From the NCBI GenBank assembly GCA_040255445.1, contig JBDZUZ010000072.1, positions 1-19,499 on the forward strand: DNA of 19,499 nucleotides, written 5' to 3'. Origin of the DNA: JBDZUZ01 sp040255445. GTDB taxonomy: Bacteria > Planctomycetota > Phycisphaerae > Phycisphaerales > UBA1924. The position numbers were made by a program, and so were the translations under genes. Positions 1 through 9,560 of this stretch are shown one piece after another (positions within the stretch are counted from its first letter, which is position 1; each line of letters begins with the position of its first letter). The notes below the pieces were generated by a model, which was given only the letters and a program-made list of their open reading frames with translations, ran no database searches and was not told the origin of the DNA.

Positions 1-383
1 CACTTATCGATCTCCCCGCGGGTCCACAGCCGCAGGTCCGTCGCGACCTGTTCGTTGCGCGAGCGACCGGTGTGCAGCCGCTTGCCCAGGTCTCCGACCG
101 TCTCGATCAGGTTCCGCTCGACCCACGAGTGGATGTCCTCGTCCGCGTCATTGGCTGGCAGCGTCGGGTCCGCCTCGATGCGGGCGTGCAGCTCGCGCAG
201 CGCTGCGACCAGCGTGTCGTGCTGCTTCTGGTCGATCACGCCGGCCCGCTTGATCGCCGCGGCCCAGCCGATGGAGCCGGTGATGTCCGCCGCGGCGAGG
301 CGGTAGTCGAAGCGCAGCGAATCGTTGACGAGCTTGAAGAGGGCATCGGGCCCGGTCTCGAAGCGTCCGCCCCAGAGAGCCAT
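1..383 (-). CDS. argH: Argininosuccinate lyase, N-terminal part (cut by window edge)
   Basis: Catalyses the last step of arginine synthesis, cleaving argininosuccinate to arginine and fumarate in the cytoplasm. Only the first 127 residues are in the window; the frame is open to base 1. The protein begins ALWGGRFE, the usual ArgH N-terminus, and near its visible end has HTGRSRNEQVATDLRLW, the conserved ArgH block that contributes to substrate binding. The ATG at 383 follows GGAAGGAG at good spacing, so the start is well supported. It lies 58 bp downstream of argG and is the last visible gene of the arg operon. The missing part includes the fumarate-lyase signature, so catalytic completeness cannot be judged. 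Confidence 0.96.
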   Translation of the reverse strand, partial: MALWGGRFETGPDALFKLVNDSLRFDYRLAAADITGSIGWAAAIKRAGVIDQKQHDTLVAALRELHARIEADPTLPANDADEDIHSWVERNLIETVGDLGKRLHTGRSRNEQVATDLRLWTRGEIDK

Positions 384-441
384 GCGTGCTCCTTCCGCGA
401 GAAGAGTGGAGGTGGGGGAGTTGTCGAAGGTTGATCGCCGC

Positions 442-1656
442 TTACTTCACGTGCCCGCTGGCCTTGAGAGCGCGGATGCGCTCGGGCAGGCTCAGCAGAC
501 GGATGAAGCCGCCCGCATCCTTCTGGCTGTACACATCCTCGCCCTCGAAGCTGACCATCTTCTCGGCGTAGAGCGAATTGGGGCTCTTGCGCTGCACCGC
601 GGTGGCGGTCCCCTTGTACATGCGGACGACGACCTCGCCGGTCGTGTGATCGGCGATCTTCTCGGCGCACGCCCAGAGCGCTTCGCGGAGCGGCGTGAAC
701 CAGCGGCCGTCGTAGACGATCTCGGCGAAGGTGAGGCCCAGGTGATCGCGGTAATGGCGGGTGTCGCGGTCGAGGACGAGCTCTTCGAGGCCGCGGAGCG
801 CTTCGACGAGGACGGTGCCGCCCGGCGTCTCGTACAGCCCGCGCGACTTCATGCCCACGCGCCGGTTCTCAACCAGGTCCACGCGTCCCACGCCGTGCGG
901 GCCGGCGATCGAGTTGAGCTTGAGCACCAGTTCATGCCCGGGCATCTTCTGCCCGTTGACCGAGACCGGCCGACCCTTCTCGAAGGCGATCGACACATCT
1001 TCGTGCTTGTCGGGCGCTTCCTTGGGGCTCGCGGTGAGCATCCACGCATCCTCGGGCGGAGCGTTCCACGGGTCCTCGATCGCGCCGCCCTCGTGGCTGA
1101 TGTGCCAGAGGTTGCGGTCGCGCGAGTAGATCTTCGTCGCGCTGGCGGTGGTGGGGATGTTCCGCTCCTGCAGATACTTGAGCATGTCCATCCGGCCCGT
1201 CAGCTTCCAGCGGTCGTCGCGCCACGGGGCGATGACCTCGAGGTCCGGCGCGAGGGCGGCGTAGGCGGACTCGAAGCGGACCTGGTCGTTGCCCTTGCCG
1301 GTGCAGCCGTGCGCGACGGCCGTGCAGCCGGTCTTGCGGGCGACATCGACCTGCGCCTTGGCGAGGATCGGCCGCGCCATCGAGGTGCCCAGCAGGTACC
1401 GCCCCTCGTACATCGCGCCCGCGATGATCGTCGGGAAGACATAGTCCTCGGCGAACTCCTTGCGGAGGTCCACGACGTGGCACTCTGCCGCGCCCGAGTT
1501 GGTCGCCTTCTTCTCGACGCCGTTCAATTCGTCGGCGCCCTGGCCGACATCGCCGACGACGCACACCACGTGCGCATCCATGTGCTCGTTCAGCCAGGGA
1601 ACGATGCAGGAGGTGTCGAGGCCGCCGGAGTACGCGAGAGCGATCTTCTTCTTCAT
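442..1656 (-). CDS. argG: Argininosuccinate synthase
   Basis: ATP-dependent condensation of citrulline and aspartate to argininosuccinate, in the cytoplasm. The protein has 404 residues, the normal family length (about 400). The N-terminus carries the ATP pyrophosphatase P-loop SGGLDTS (residues 10-16), and HGCTGKGNDQ is at about 116-125, another ArgG signature. The frame stays open for 27 codons upstream, but that segment is Arg/Pro-rich and unlike the family. The ATG at 1656 (MKKKIALAYSGG) is the natural start, although only a weak AGGA lies ahead of it. It sits 87 bp after argF and 58 bp before argH in the same operon. The opposite strand carries a long open frame that is a GC-rich shadow. 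Confidence 0.97.
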   Translation of the reverse strand: MKKKIALAYSGGLDTSCIVPWLNEHMDAHVVCVVGDVGQGADELNGVEKKATNSGAAECHVVDLRKEFAEDYVFPTIIAGAMYEGRYLLGTSMARPILAKAQVDVARKTGCTAVAHGCTGKGNDQVRFESAYAALAPDLEVIAPWRDDRWKLTGRMDMLKYLQERNIPTTASATKIYSRDRNLWHISHEGGAIEDPWNAPPEDAWMLTASPKEAPDKHEDVSIAFEKGRPVSVNGQKMPGHELVLKLNSIAGPHGVGRVDLVENRRVGMKSRGLYETPGGTVLVEALRGLEELVLDRDTRHYRDHLGLTFAEIVYDGRWFTPLREALWACAEKIADHTTGEVVVRMYKGTATAVQRKSPNSLYAEKMVSFEGEDVYSQKDAGGFIRLLSLPERIRALKASGHVK

Positions 1657-1743
1657 CGGGCTTGGGTCCTGAGTTGGCGTGGATCTTGATTCGCGAGGCG
1701 AGTGCGCGGTTGCGCGTCGTGGTTCATGCGGGCACACGATCGG

Positions 1744-2712
1744 TCAGATCGCGTGATCGGGGGCGAGCATTCGGAGGAGCAGCGCGTTCTGGGCGTGCAT
1801 CCGGTTCTCCGCCTGGTCATAGACAACCGAGGCCGGCGAGTCGATGACGGCGTTGGTGACTTCCTGCCCGCGCTTGGCCGGCAGGCAGTGCATGAAGACG
1901 GGCGCAACCGGCGCATCCTTCGCCGCGGCGGCCATCATCTTCTCGCTCACCTGGTACGGGGCGAACAGCTCGCTCCGCGCGGTGGTGTGATCGGCGCCCA
2001 TGCTCGTCCAGACATCGGTGTAGACCGCGGTGTGGCCCGCGACGGCGCCCGGATCGTTCGTGACACCGATCTTCGCGTTGGTCGAACGGGCGATCCGCTC
2101 GCACTCCGCGACGACATCGTCCGCCGGCTCGCACCCCGGCGGGGTGATTGCGGTGACATCAACGCCCAGCAGCGCGGCCGCGTGCATCAGCGAGTGGCAG
2201 ACATTGTTGCCGTCACCGACATACGCGACCCGCTGCTTCTCGAGCCCGCCGGGCCGCTCCCAGAGCGTGAAGAGATCGGCCAGCGCCTGGCACGGGTGGT
2301 ACCGGTCCGACAGCGCGTTGATCACCGGGACCTTGGCCGCATCGGCGAGTTCCTCGAGCACCGTCTGCTTGAACACGCGGGCGACGATGCACTCGACCCA
2401 CCGCTCGAGGTTGAGCCCGTAGTCCTTGACCGCCTCGCGCTCGCCCAGACGCGAGGACGAGTGATCCATGTACAGCGGGATGCCGCCCATCTTCGCGACG
2501 CCGGTCTCGAAGGTGATCTTCGTCCGCAGCGACGGCTTCTCGAAGAGCAGGATCACGGTCTTGCCGTCGAGCGCGGTGCGGAAGTGGCGGTAGTCGGCCT
2601 TCATCCGCCGCGCGAGCTCGAACAGATCGAGGAGCGTGGCAGCGTTCAACTGCGTCACCGTGAGCAGGTCGGCGCCGGCGAGCGAAGCGGGGATCGAGGG
2701 TGCGTTGGGCAT
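1744..2712 (-). CDS. argF: Ornithine carbamoyltransferase
   Basis: Transfers the carbamoyl group from carbamoyl phosphate to ornithine, giving citrulline. The 322-residue length is typical. Visible motifs are the carbamoyl-phosphate loop SLRTK (61-65), HPCQ (139-142), DVWTSMG (233-239) and HCLP (275-278). The SMG loop and HCLP point to ornithine rather than acetyl- or succinyl-ornithine as acceptor. The carbamoyl-phosphate loop differs slightly from the common STRTR form. The ATG at 2712 was chosen because the upstream 33 in-frame codons are low-complexity and Pro/Arg-rich. No convincing Shine-Dalgarno is seen there, so the exact start is somewhat less sure. Fourth gene of the arg operon. Confidence 0.96.
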   Translation of the reverse strand: MPNAPSIPASLAGADLLTVTQLNAATLLDLFELARRMKADYRHFRTALDGKTVILLFEKPSLRTKITFETGVAKMGGIPLYMDHSSSRLGEREAVKDYGLNLERWVECIVARVFKQTVLEELADAAKVPVINALSDRYHPCQALADLFTLWERPGGLEKQRVAYVGDGNNVCHSLMHAAALLGVDVTAITPPGCEPADDVVAECERIARSTNAKIGVTNDPGAVAGHTAVYTDVWTSMGADHTTARSELFAPYQVSEKMMAAAAKDAPVAPVFMHCLPAKRGQEVTNAVIDSPASVVYDQAENRMHAQNALLLRMLAPDHAI

Positions 2713-2764
2713 GGACAAGGCTCGGGTCGGGCGGGGTGGTCGGTCTGGATGGTTGGGCTGGTGG

Positions 2765-2783
2765 TCCGGCCCCGCGGGCCGGA
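2765..2783. repeat. Perfect 8-bp inverted repeat between argB and argF
   Basis: TCCGGCCC (2765-2772) and GGGCCGGA (2776-2783) form an 8-bp stem with a three-base loop in the 118-bp gap between argB and argF. No T-run follows on either strand, so it is not an intrinsic terminator. On the minus-strand mRNA it would be a stable intercistronic hairpin. It could affect mRNA stability or be chance in GC-rich DNA. Confidence 0.4.
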
Positions 2784-2830
2784 AAGGGTGATTGTTCGCG
2801 CGCCGGGTCACCGGGTCCGGCCTCTGGGCA

Positions 2831-3655
2831 TCAGGCCGGCGTGATCTTCGTCCCCGCCGGGCGGCCGGCGATCCAGTCCGCCAGCGAGGTCTGGTCGTTC
2901 CCCGACAAAATGATCACAGGGGAGCCCGTTGATACCGCAACCTCCGCCGCGGCACGGGCCTTGGGGATCATCCCGCCGTGGATCTCCCCCTCGCTGATCA
3001 TCCGCTCGATCCCCGCCGGGGTGATGTCCTTCACGAGTTCTTTGCGCCCGTTGAGGATCCCCGGCACATCGGTCATCAGGAAGAGCGCCGAGGCCGACAG
3101 GATCCGGGCGAGCGCGGCCGCGGCGTCGTCGGCGTTGACGTTGAGCAGCTTCCCGCCGCCGTCGTACCCGATCGAAGAGACGACCGGCAGATAGCCCGAG
3201 GCCGCGAGCAGCCGCAGCATCCCGCCGTCGCCGCGGCCATCGGACGGCCCATTCCCCGGAGCCGTCACTTCCCCGACGCGGCCCGGGTCGAAGCTGTACC
3301 GCGTGGCCTTGATGCACCGCACCGCATCGCCGTCGCCCAGGCAGACGCCCACGGCCTTCGCCCCCGCAGCGCACAGCTGCGCGGCGAGCAGCTTGTTCAC
3401 TCTGCCCGCGAGCACCGATGCGATCTCATCGATCTGATCCTCGGGCGTGATGCGGATGCCATCGCGCCGGTCGGTCTTGAAACCCAGCCGATCGAGGTGC
3501 CGATCCGCGGCCTTGCCTCCGCCGTGCACCAGCACGAGCCCGGTGGGGTGCGTGCGGTGCAGCTCCGCGATCGCCTTCCACAGGATCGGCGAGGACGCCT
3601 GATCCTCAAGCGCGGTGCCGCCGATCTTGACGACGATGGGGCCGGTCTCGCTCAA
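2831..3655 (-). CDS. argB: Acetylglutamate kinase, TTG start
   Basis: Phosphorylates N-acetylglutamate in the second step of the acetylated arginine route. The protein has 274 residues with the amino-acid-kinase fold. It has VVKIGG at the N-terminus, HGGG (44-47), a DGIRIT segment (65-70), NVNADDAA (172-179), MTDVPGI (194-200) and GGMIPK (227-232). Between about 131 and 146 there is a Gly/Pro/Asp-rich stretch that looks like a small insertion. The start is TTG at 3655: AAGGAG lies six bases upstream, and the TTG overlaps the argC stop as TTGA, so translation is probably coupled. The N-terminal helix of arginine-inhibited hexameric kinases is absent. By inference, feedback inhibition by arginine may be lacking here. 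Confidence 0.96.
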   Translation of the reverse strand: MSETGPIVVKIGGTALEDQASSPILWKAIAELHRTHPTGLVLVHGGGKAADRHLDRLGFKTDRRDGIRITPEDQIDEIASVLAGRVNKLLAAQLCAAGAKAVGVCLGDGDAVRCIKATRYSFDPGRVGEVTAPGNGPSDGRGDGGMLRLLAASGYLPVVSSIGYDGGGKLLNVNADDAAAALARILSASALFLMTDVPGILNGRKELVKDITPAGIERMISEGEIHGGMIPKARAAAEVAVSTGSPVIILSGNDQTSLADWIAGRPAGTKITPA

Positions 3656-4707
3656 CGATCGCTCCTTCTGACCGCGGCGAGCCCCAGGTGCTCATCGAGC
3701 CCGAGCCGGATGTTCATGCACTGCACCGCCTGCCCGGCCGCGCCCTTGACCAGGTTGTCGATCGCGCTGGCGATGATCAGGTGCCGGTTGGGCTCATCGC
3801 ACGCGAAGGCGATGTCGCAGAAGTTCGTGTACACAACATCGTTCACGGCGGGCCAGATGCCCGGCCCGCACAGCCGCACAAACCGCTCGTTCGCGTAGGT
3901 CCGGGCGTACAGCTCGCCGACCCGTTGCGCATTCCATCCCTCGGCCAGCTGCACGTGGATCGTCGAGAGGATGCCGCGGTCGTACGGCCCCAGGTGCGGC
4001 GTGAAGACGACCTTCGTGCCCGCGTACGCATCGATCTCCGGGTTGTGCCGGTGCTTGAGCACGTTGTACGGCTGCTGGCTGACCTCGCAGAAGAGCGTCC
4101 GCTGCGAGGGCGAACGCCCCGCGCCGCTCACCCCGCTGGTCGCGTCGATGATCGGGCGGACATCGAGCCCGCCCACGCTCTTTGCCAGCGCCCCGGCCCG
4201 CGCCAGCGGAGCCAGCGGCAGGATCGCGGAGGTCGGGTAGCACCCCGGCACGGCGACCAGCATCGCCTTCTTGACCTGGTCGCGGAAGAGCTCGGGCAGC
4301 CCGTACACGGCTTTCTCCAGCAGCCCCGGGTCCGCGTGCTCGAAGCCGTAAAAAGCGGGGTACAGCGCCGCTTCTTTGAGGCGGAACCCGCCCGAGAGAT
4401 CCAGCGTCGGGATCCCCGCCTCGACCAACTTGGGCGCGAGTTCGATGCTCGCCTCGTGCGGCGTCGCGAGGAAGACCGCATCGGGCTTGAGCGCGATGAT
4501 CTCATCGAGGTTCGTCGCACGCACCGGCAGATCGAGCTGGCCGCGGAAACGCGGGAAACTCTCCGCGTACTGCTGCGGCTTGCCGCCGGCCTCGCGCTTC
4601 GCCGAGCCGTAGAGCCCGACGATCTCGACCCCGCCGTGCGCCAGCAGCAGCGAGACGAGCTCCGCCCCGCTGTACCCGCTGGCTCCGATGATGCAGACTC
4701 GGACCAT
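3652..4707 (-). CDS. argC: N-acetyl-gamma-glutamyl-phosphate reductase
   Basis: NADPH-dependent reduction of N-acetylglutamyl phosphate to the semialdehyde, the third step of arginine synthesis. The protein has 351 residues, normal for the long ArgC type. The nucleotide-binding motif GASGYSG is at 8-14, the active-site cysteine is C156 in VPGCYPTS, and the likely catalytic His is H221 in HRHNPEI. The ATG at 4707 is preceded by AGGAGAGGA. The frame is open further upstream, but that part is an Arg-rich stretch antiparallel to argR. The stop codon overlaps the argB start by four bases. It is 49 bp downstream of argR, so it is the first enzyme gene of the operon. Confidence 0.97.
   Translation of the reverse strand: MVRVCIIGASGYSGAELVSLLLAHGGVEIVGLYGSAKREAGGKPQQYAESFPRFRGQLDLPVRATNLDEIIALKPDAVFLATPHEASIELAPKLVEAGIPTLDLSGGFRLKEAALYPAFYGFEHADPGLLEKAVYGLPELFRDQVKKAMLVAVPGCYPTSAILPLAPLARAGALAKSVGGLDVRPIIDATSGVSGAGRSPSQRTLFCEVSQQPYNVLKHRHNPEIDAYAGTKVVFTPHLGPYDRGILSTIHVQLAEGWNAQRVGELYARTYANERFVRLCGPGIWPAVNDVVYTNFCDIAFACDEPNRHLIIASAIDNLVKGAAGQAVQCMNIRLGLDEHLGLAAVRRSDR
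3662..3667 (-). promoter_or_regulatory. Ribosome binding site of argB inside argC
   Basis: AAGGAG lies within the 3' end of argC, six bases before the TTG start codon of argB. With the TTGA stop-start overlap it supports the TTG start and suggests translational coupling of argC and argB. Confidence 0.75.
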
Positions 4708-4756
4708 CTGTCCGTCCTCTCCTGATGCGTGGATCAGTCGAATGAACCGGGCCGCG

Positions 4757-5206
4757 TCACCGCGCTCCGGCGAGTTCCTTGAACTGTCTGACCAGCCGCG
4801 TCGCGGCGGTCTCGGTCGCCGCGGCGACGAACACCGTGTCATCGCCCGCGATCGTGCCGACAACACCCTGCGGCGGCGCCGCATCAACTTCCGATGCCAG
4901 CGCCGACGCCCGCCCCGGCCCGGTGCGCACCACCACCAGCGTGCCCGCGCGGTGCGCCGAGAGCATGAAGGCCTTCATCGCATCGGCGAGGGCACGCGGC
5001 GTCTGCGGCATGGGCCCCGCGGTCGAGAGCGTATAGCCCTCCGCGCCCTTGAGCACCCCCAGCGACTTGAGGTCGCGCGAGAGCGTCGCCTGCGTGGCGT
5101 CGATGCCCTCGGCGTGCAGCAGTTGCAGCAGCTGCGCCTGGTTCTGCACGCGCTTGTGCGTCAGGATGCTCTTGATCATGCCCAGTCGGCGTTCTCGCCC
5201 GTTCAT
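4757..5206 (-). CDS. argR: Arginine repressor
   Basis: Arginine-sensing transcription factor, first gene of the arg operon. The N-terminal winged helix-turn-helix includes QATLSRDLK, the usual recognition-helix region. The C-terminal oligomerisation and arginine-binding domain carries GTIAGDDTVF, whose Asp pair binds arginine in the family. From ATG 5206 the product has 149 residues, matching Bacillus AhrC-type repressors. A GTG at 5221 would add five residues (MNDYA). I prefer 5206 because the candidate promoter and ARG-box-like operator overlap the GTG, which would make the message nearly leaderless. No clear Shine-Dalgarno precedes either start. Probably represses this operon and itself when arginine is plentiful. 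Confidence 0.94.
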   Translation of the reverse strand: MNGRERRLGMIKSILTHKRVQNQAQLLQLLHAEGIDATQATLSRDLKSLGVLKGAEGYTLSTAGPMPQTPRALADAMKAFMLSAHRAGTLVVVRTGPGRASALASEVDAAPPQGVVGTIAGDDTVFVAAATETAATRLVRQFKELAGAR

Positions 5207-5222
5207 GGCATAATCATTCACA
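5205..5222 (-). promoter_or_regulatory. Candidate ARG box (operator) at the argR start
   Basis: On the minus strand this 18-mer reads TGTGAATGATTATGCCAT. Aligned by eye to the enterobacterial ARG box WNTGAATWWWWATTCANW it departs at only three positions. It overlaps the argR start codon and the candidate -10, where a repressor would block transcription. The site is inferred from the consensus; planctomycete ArgR specificity may differ. Confidence 0.5.
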
Positions 5223-5240
5223 TGGCGAATAGATTGTCAA
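5213..5240 (-). promoter_or_regulatory. Candidate promoter of the arg operon
   Basis: A perfect TTGACA (5240-5235) is followed after 16 bp by AATGAT (5218-5213), which matches TATAAT at four of six positions. The predicted transcript start falls at or next to the argR ATG at 5206, so argR may be leaderless. The -35 match is strong for such GC-rich DNA; the -10 match is modest. Confidence 0.45.
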
Positions 5241-5241
5241 T
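5224..5241 (-). promoter_or_regulatory. Second, weaker ARG-box-like site
   Basis: This minus-strand 18-mer (ATTGACAATCTATTCGCC) keeps the TGA...ATTC core but departs from the ARG consensus at five positions. It lies one base from the stronger box, giving a centre-to-centre distance of 19 bp. That is close to the 20-21 bp of paired ARG boxes in E. coli. It also covers the candidate -35 element. Confidence 0.33.
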
Positions 5242-5279
5242 GCGGACGACAGCCCTGGGCTCCCGGCCTGTCGGTTGCC

Positions 5280-7348
<2,069 letters not shown>

Positions 7349-7352
<4 letters not shown>

Positions 7353-9547
7353 GCCCGCGGCCGCTCGCCGAAAGTCCGCAGGATCGACCGCCACCAGCGG
7401 GCGGCGATCGGCTCGGGCGCTACCGGGAACCGCACACGGGCCCGCTGCCCCGGCTGCATCGCGGCGGTGCGCTCCAGCGGACGCAGCTCGATCACGAACT
7501 GCGGCTGCAGCGCGGTGCGGCCCTGCGCATCGCTCGGGTCGAGCAGGATCTCGCCGCCCGATGCGGTCGTCAGCGCTGGCTGGTCGATCCGCGATGAGCC
7601 GGCGGGGAATTCGCGCTCGATCACGGCGTCGACCGTCCGCCCCGCGGCGCCCCGCAGGCGGATCACGGCCTCGTCCTCGGGGCGGCGGCGCTCCAGCATG
7701 TACGCGTGCACATCGTCGGCGACGATGCACCGCACCTGCAGGTCATCAAAGCTGCCGATCTCGGCGATCATCGACCCCTTGGGCACACTGCTGCCCAGCA
7801 GCGATTCGAGCGTCTGGTCGCCGCGGACTGTCAGCCGACCATCGATCGGCGAACGGAGCACGAGGCGTTCCTGGCGATCGATCGCCCGCTGCAGGGCTGC
7901 GGCGGCGACATCGAGCCGCGACTGCGCCAGCATCCGTTCGACCATCGGCGCCTCGGCCGCGGCGTCGAGCCGGGCCCGCGCCTGGTCGACCGCGGCCCGT
8001 GCCGTTTTCACCTCGGCCTCGATCTCGAGGTTCGTGAGCGTGATGACAGCATCGCCGGCGTTGACGACATCTCCGACTCCGGCGTGCACGACCGCGACCA
8101 CACCCGGCTCCGCTGCGCGGATCGAGACCAGGCGACGCGGCGTGACCTGCCCCGTGGCGTAGGCCGCCGCGGGCATCGGCACGACCGCGAGCAGCAGGAC
8201 CGCCGCGGCGAGCAGCGAGCCCGAGATCGAGATCGCCCGCGCCCGCGAGCCGTTGAGCTTGGAGTCTGTCGCGAGATACCAGACCAGTTTGAGCGCGGGC
8301 CAGACGAACCACAGCACGATGCCGATCACGCCCAGCACCAGGCCCACCGTCGCGAGCGTCGGGTGGTGCCAGAGGATCAGCACGATCGCGAAGGTGATGA
8401 ACAGGCGGTAGGGGAAGGAGAACGTGCCGTACGCGAGCATCAGCCAGAACTCGCCAGCGTTGCGCACCGCCGGCGGCGTCGCCCCGCGGACACCGAAAAG
8501 GTGCCGCTCGAACATGAACTTCCACAGCTCACGCGATCGCTGGTAGAGGTTCGCTGTGCCCGTCAGATCCGACAGGATGTAGTACCCGTCGTAGCGCAGC
8601 AGCGGATTCAGGTTGAACAGCAGCGTCGAGACGCCCGACACCAGCATGATGTTGAAGCAGACCGTGCGGACCGATGCATCGGGCGTGTAGGCCCACACGA
8701 TCGCCGCGATCGCGGCGATGAAGGTCTCAAAGAGCACGCCGCCCGCGGACACCACGACACGATCACGCACCCGCGGGAACCGCCACGCGGCGGATGCATC
8801 GCAATACGGGAAGGGGATCACCAGCGCGATGATCATCATCCCGATCTCGGTGCAGCGCCCGCCGAAGGCTTTGACCGCCGCGGCGTGGCCGAGCTCGTGG
8901 ATCGCCCGCAGGAAGAAGAACGTGATCGCCAGCAACGGCAGGTTCGCCGGCGCGATGATGGTGTTGAGCGGGCTGGCGAGCCGGCCCAGGTTCGTGAGGA
9001 TGTGGTACAGGCCGACGCCGACCACCAGCAGCCAGATGATCAATCCGGCGCGCGAGAAGATCGCGTTGATCAGCCCCTTTGCGCGGTTCAGCCACGGCTC
9101 GGGGTTGATCAGCGGGAGCGTGAGCGTGAAGCCCAGGCCCGTCCGCGACTTGATCTTCGTCTTGCGGGCCTCGGCCCGGCGCAGCTCGATCATGTCGGGC
9201 GTCAGCGGCTGTTCACCCAGCAGCATCCCGTAGAGCTGCAGCTGCGCGAGCAGTTCGACGCACTCGCGCTGCGTCGGCGCGGCATCGCCGAGTTGCGTGA
9301 CACACGCCTGCCACGCGGCATCAACCGTCCGCTCGCCGTCGAGCAGCCCGATGAAGAACCACGCCGCCTCGCTGGTGCGGTAGAACTGCGCGGTCGAGGG
9401 GTTGTCGAGGACGTACACCGTGTGCCCGCCGAAGCTCTGGCGGATCACGCGCGTGTGCACGCTGAGACGCGGCCGCGTCTCCCCGACCCGGTACCACAGG
9501 TCGGAGAAGGAACTGCCCGGTTCGCGGCGGAGGATGCGATCAAGCAT
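7349..9547 (-). CDS. PqqD-like / M50 metalloprotease-like / HlyD fusion membrane protein
   Basis: Multi-domain membrane protein of 732 residues. Residues about 40-112 resemble a PqqD-type winged helix (FYRTSEAAW, LLDGERTVDAAW), a fold used in peptide recognition. The membrane core (about 165-460) has HELGH at 217-221 and NPLLRYDGYY at 314-323, where D320 sits like the third zinc ligand of site-2 proteases. Six or more hydrophobic segments are visible. After the last one (about 440-460) come lipoyl/HlyD-like halves around a helical region (about 465-610) and a beta-rich tail. The ATG at 9547 has GAGG upstream. It lies 13 bp after the GAF/HlyD gene, and its stop overlaps the SecA-like start. 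Likely an inner-membrane adaptor or processing component of an export system. Substrate and protease activity are unproven. Confidence 0.87.
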
Positions 9548-9560
9548 CAGGGGCGCCTCA

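Noticed and set aside
325..1689. Long plus-strand open frame (about 450 codons) opposite argG and argH
   Set aside because: Its Arg/Val/Asp-rich translation has no family features, and it is the mirror of clear argG codons. GC-rich third positions keep antisense frames open.
7353..7730. N-terminal extension of the SecA-like frame
   Set aside because: It runs inside the M50/HlyD gene in another frame, is Arg-rich, and the ATGA overlap at 7352 gives a natural start.
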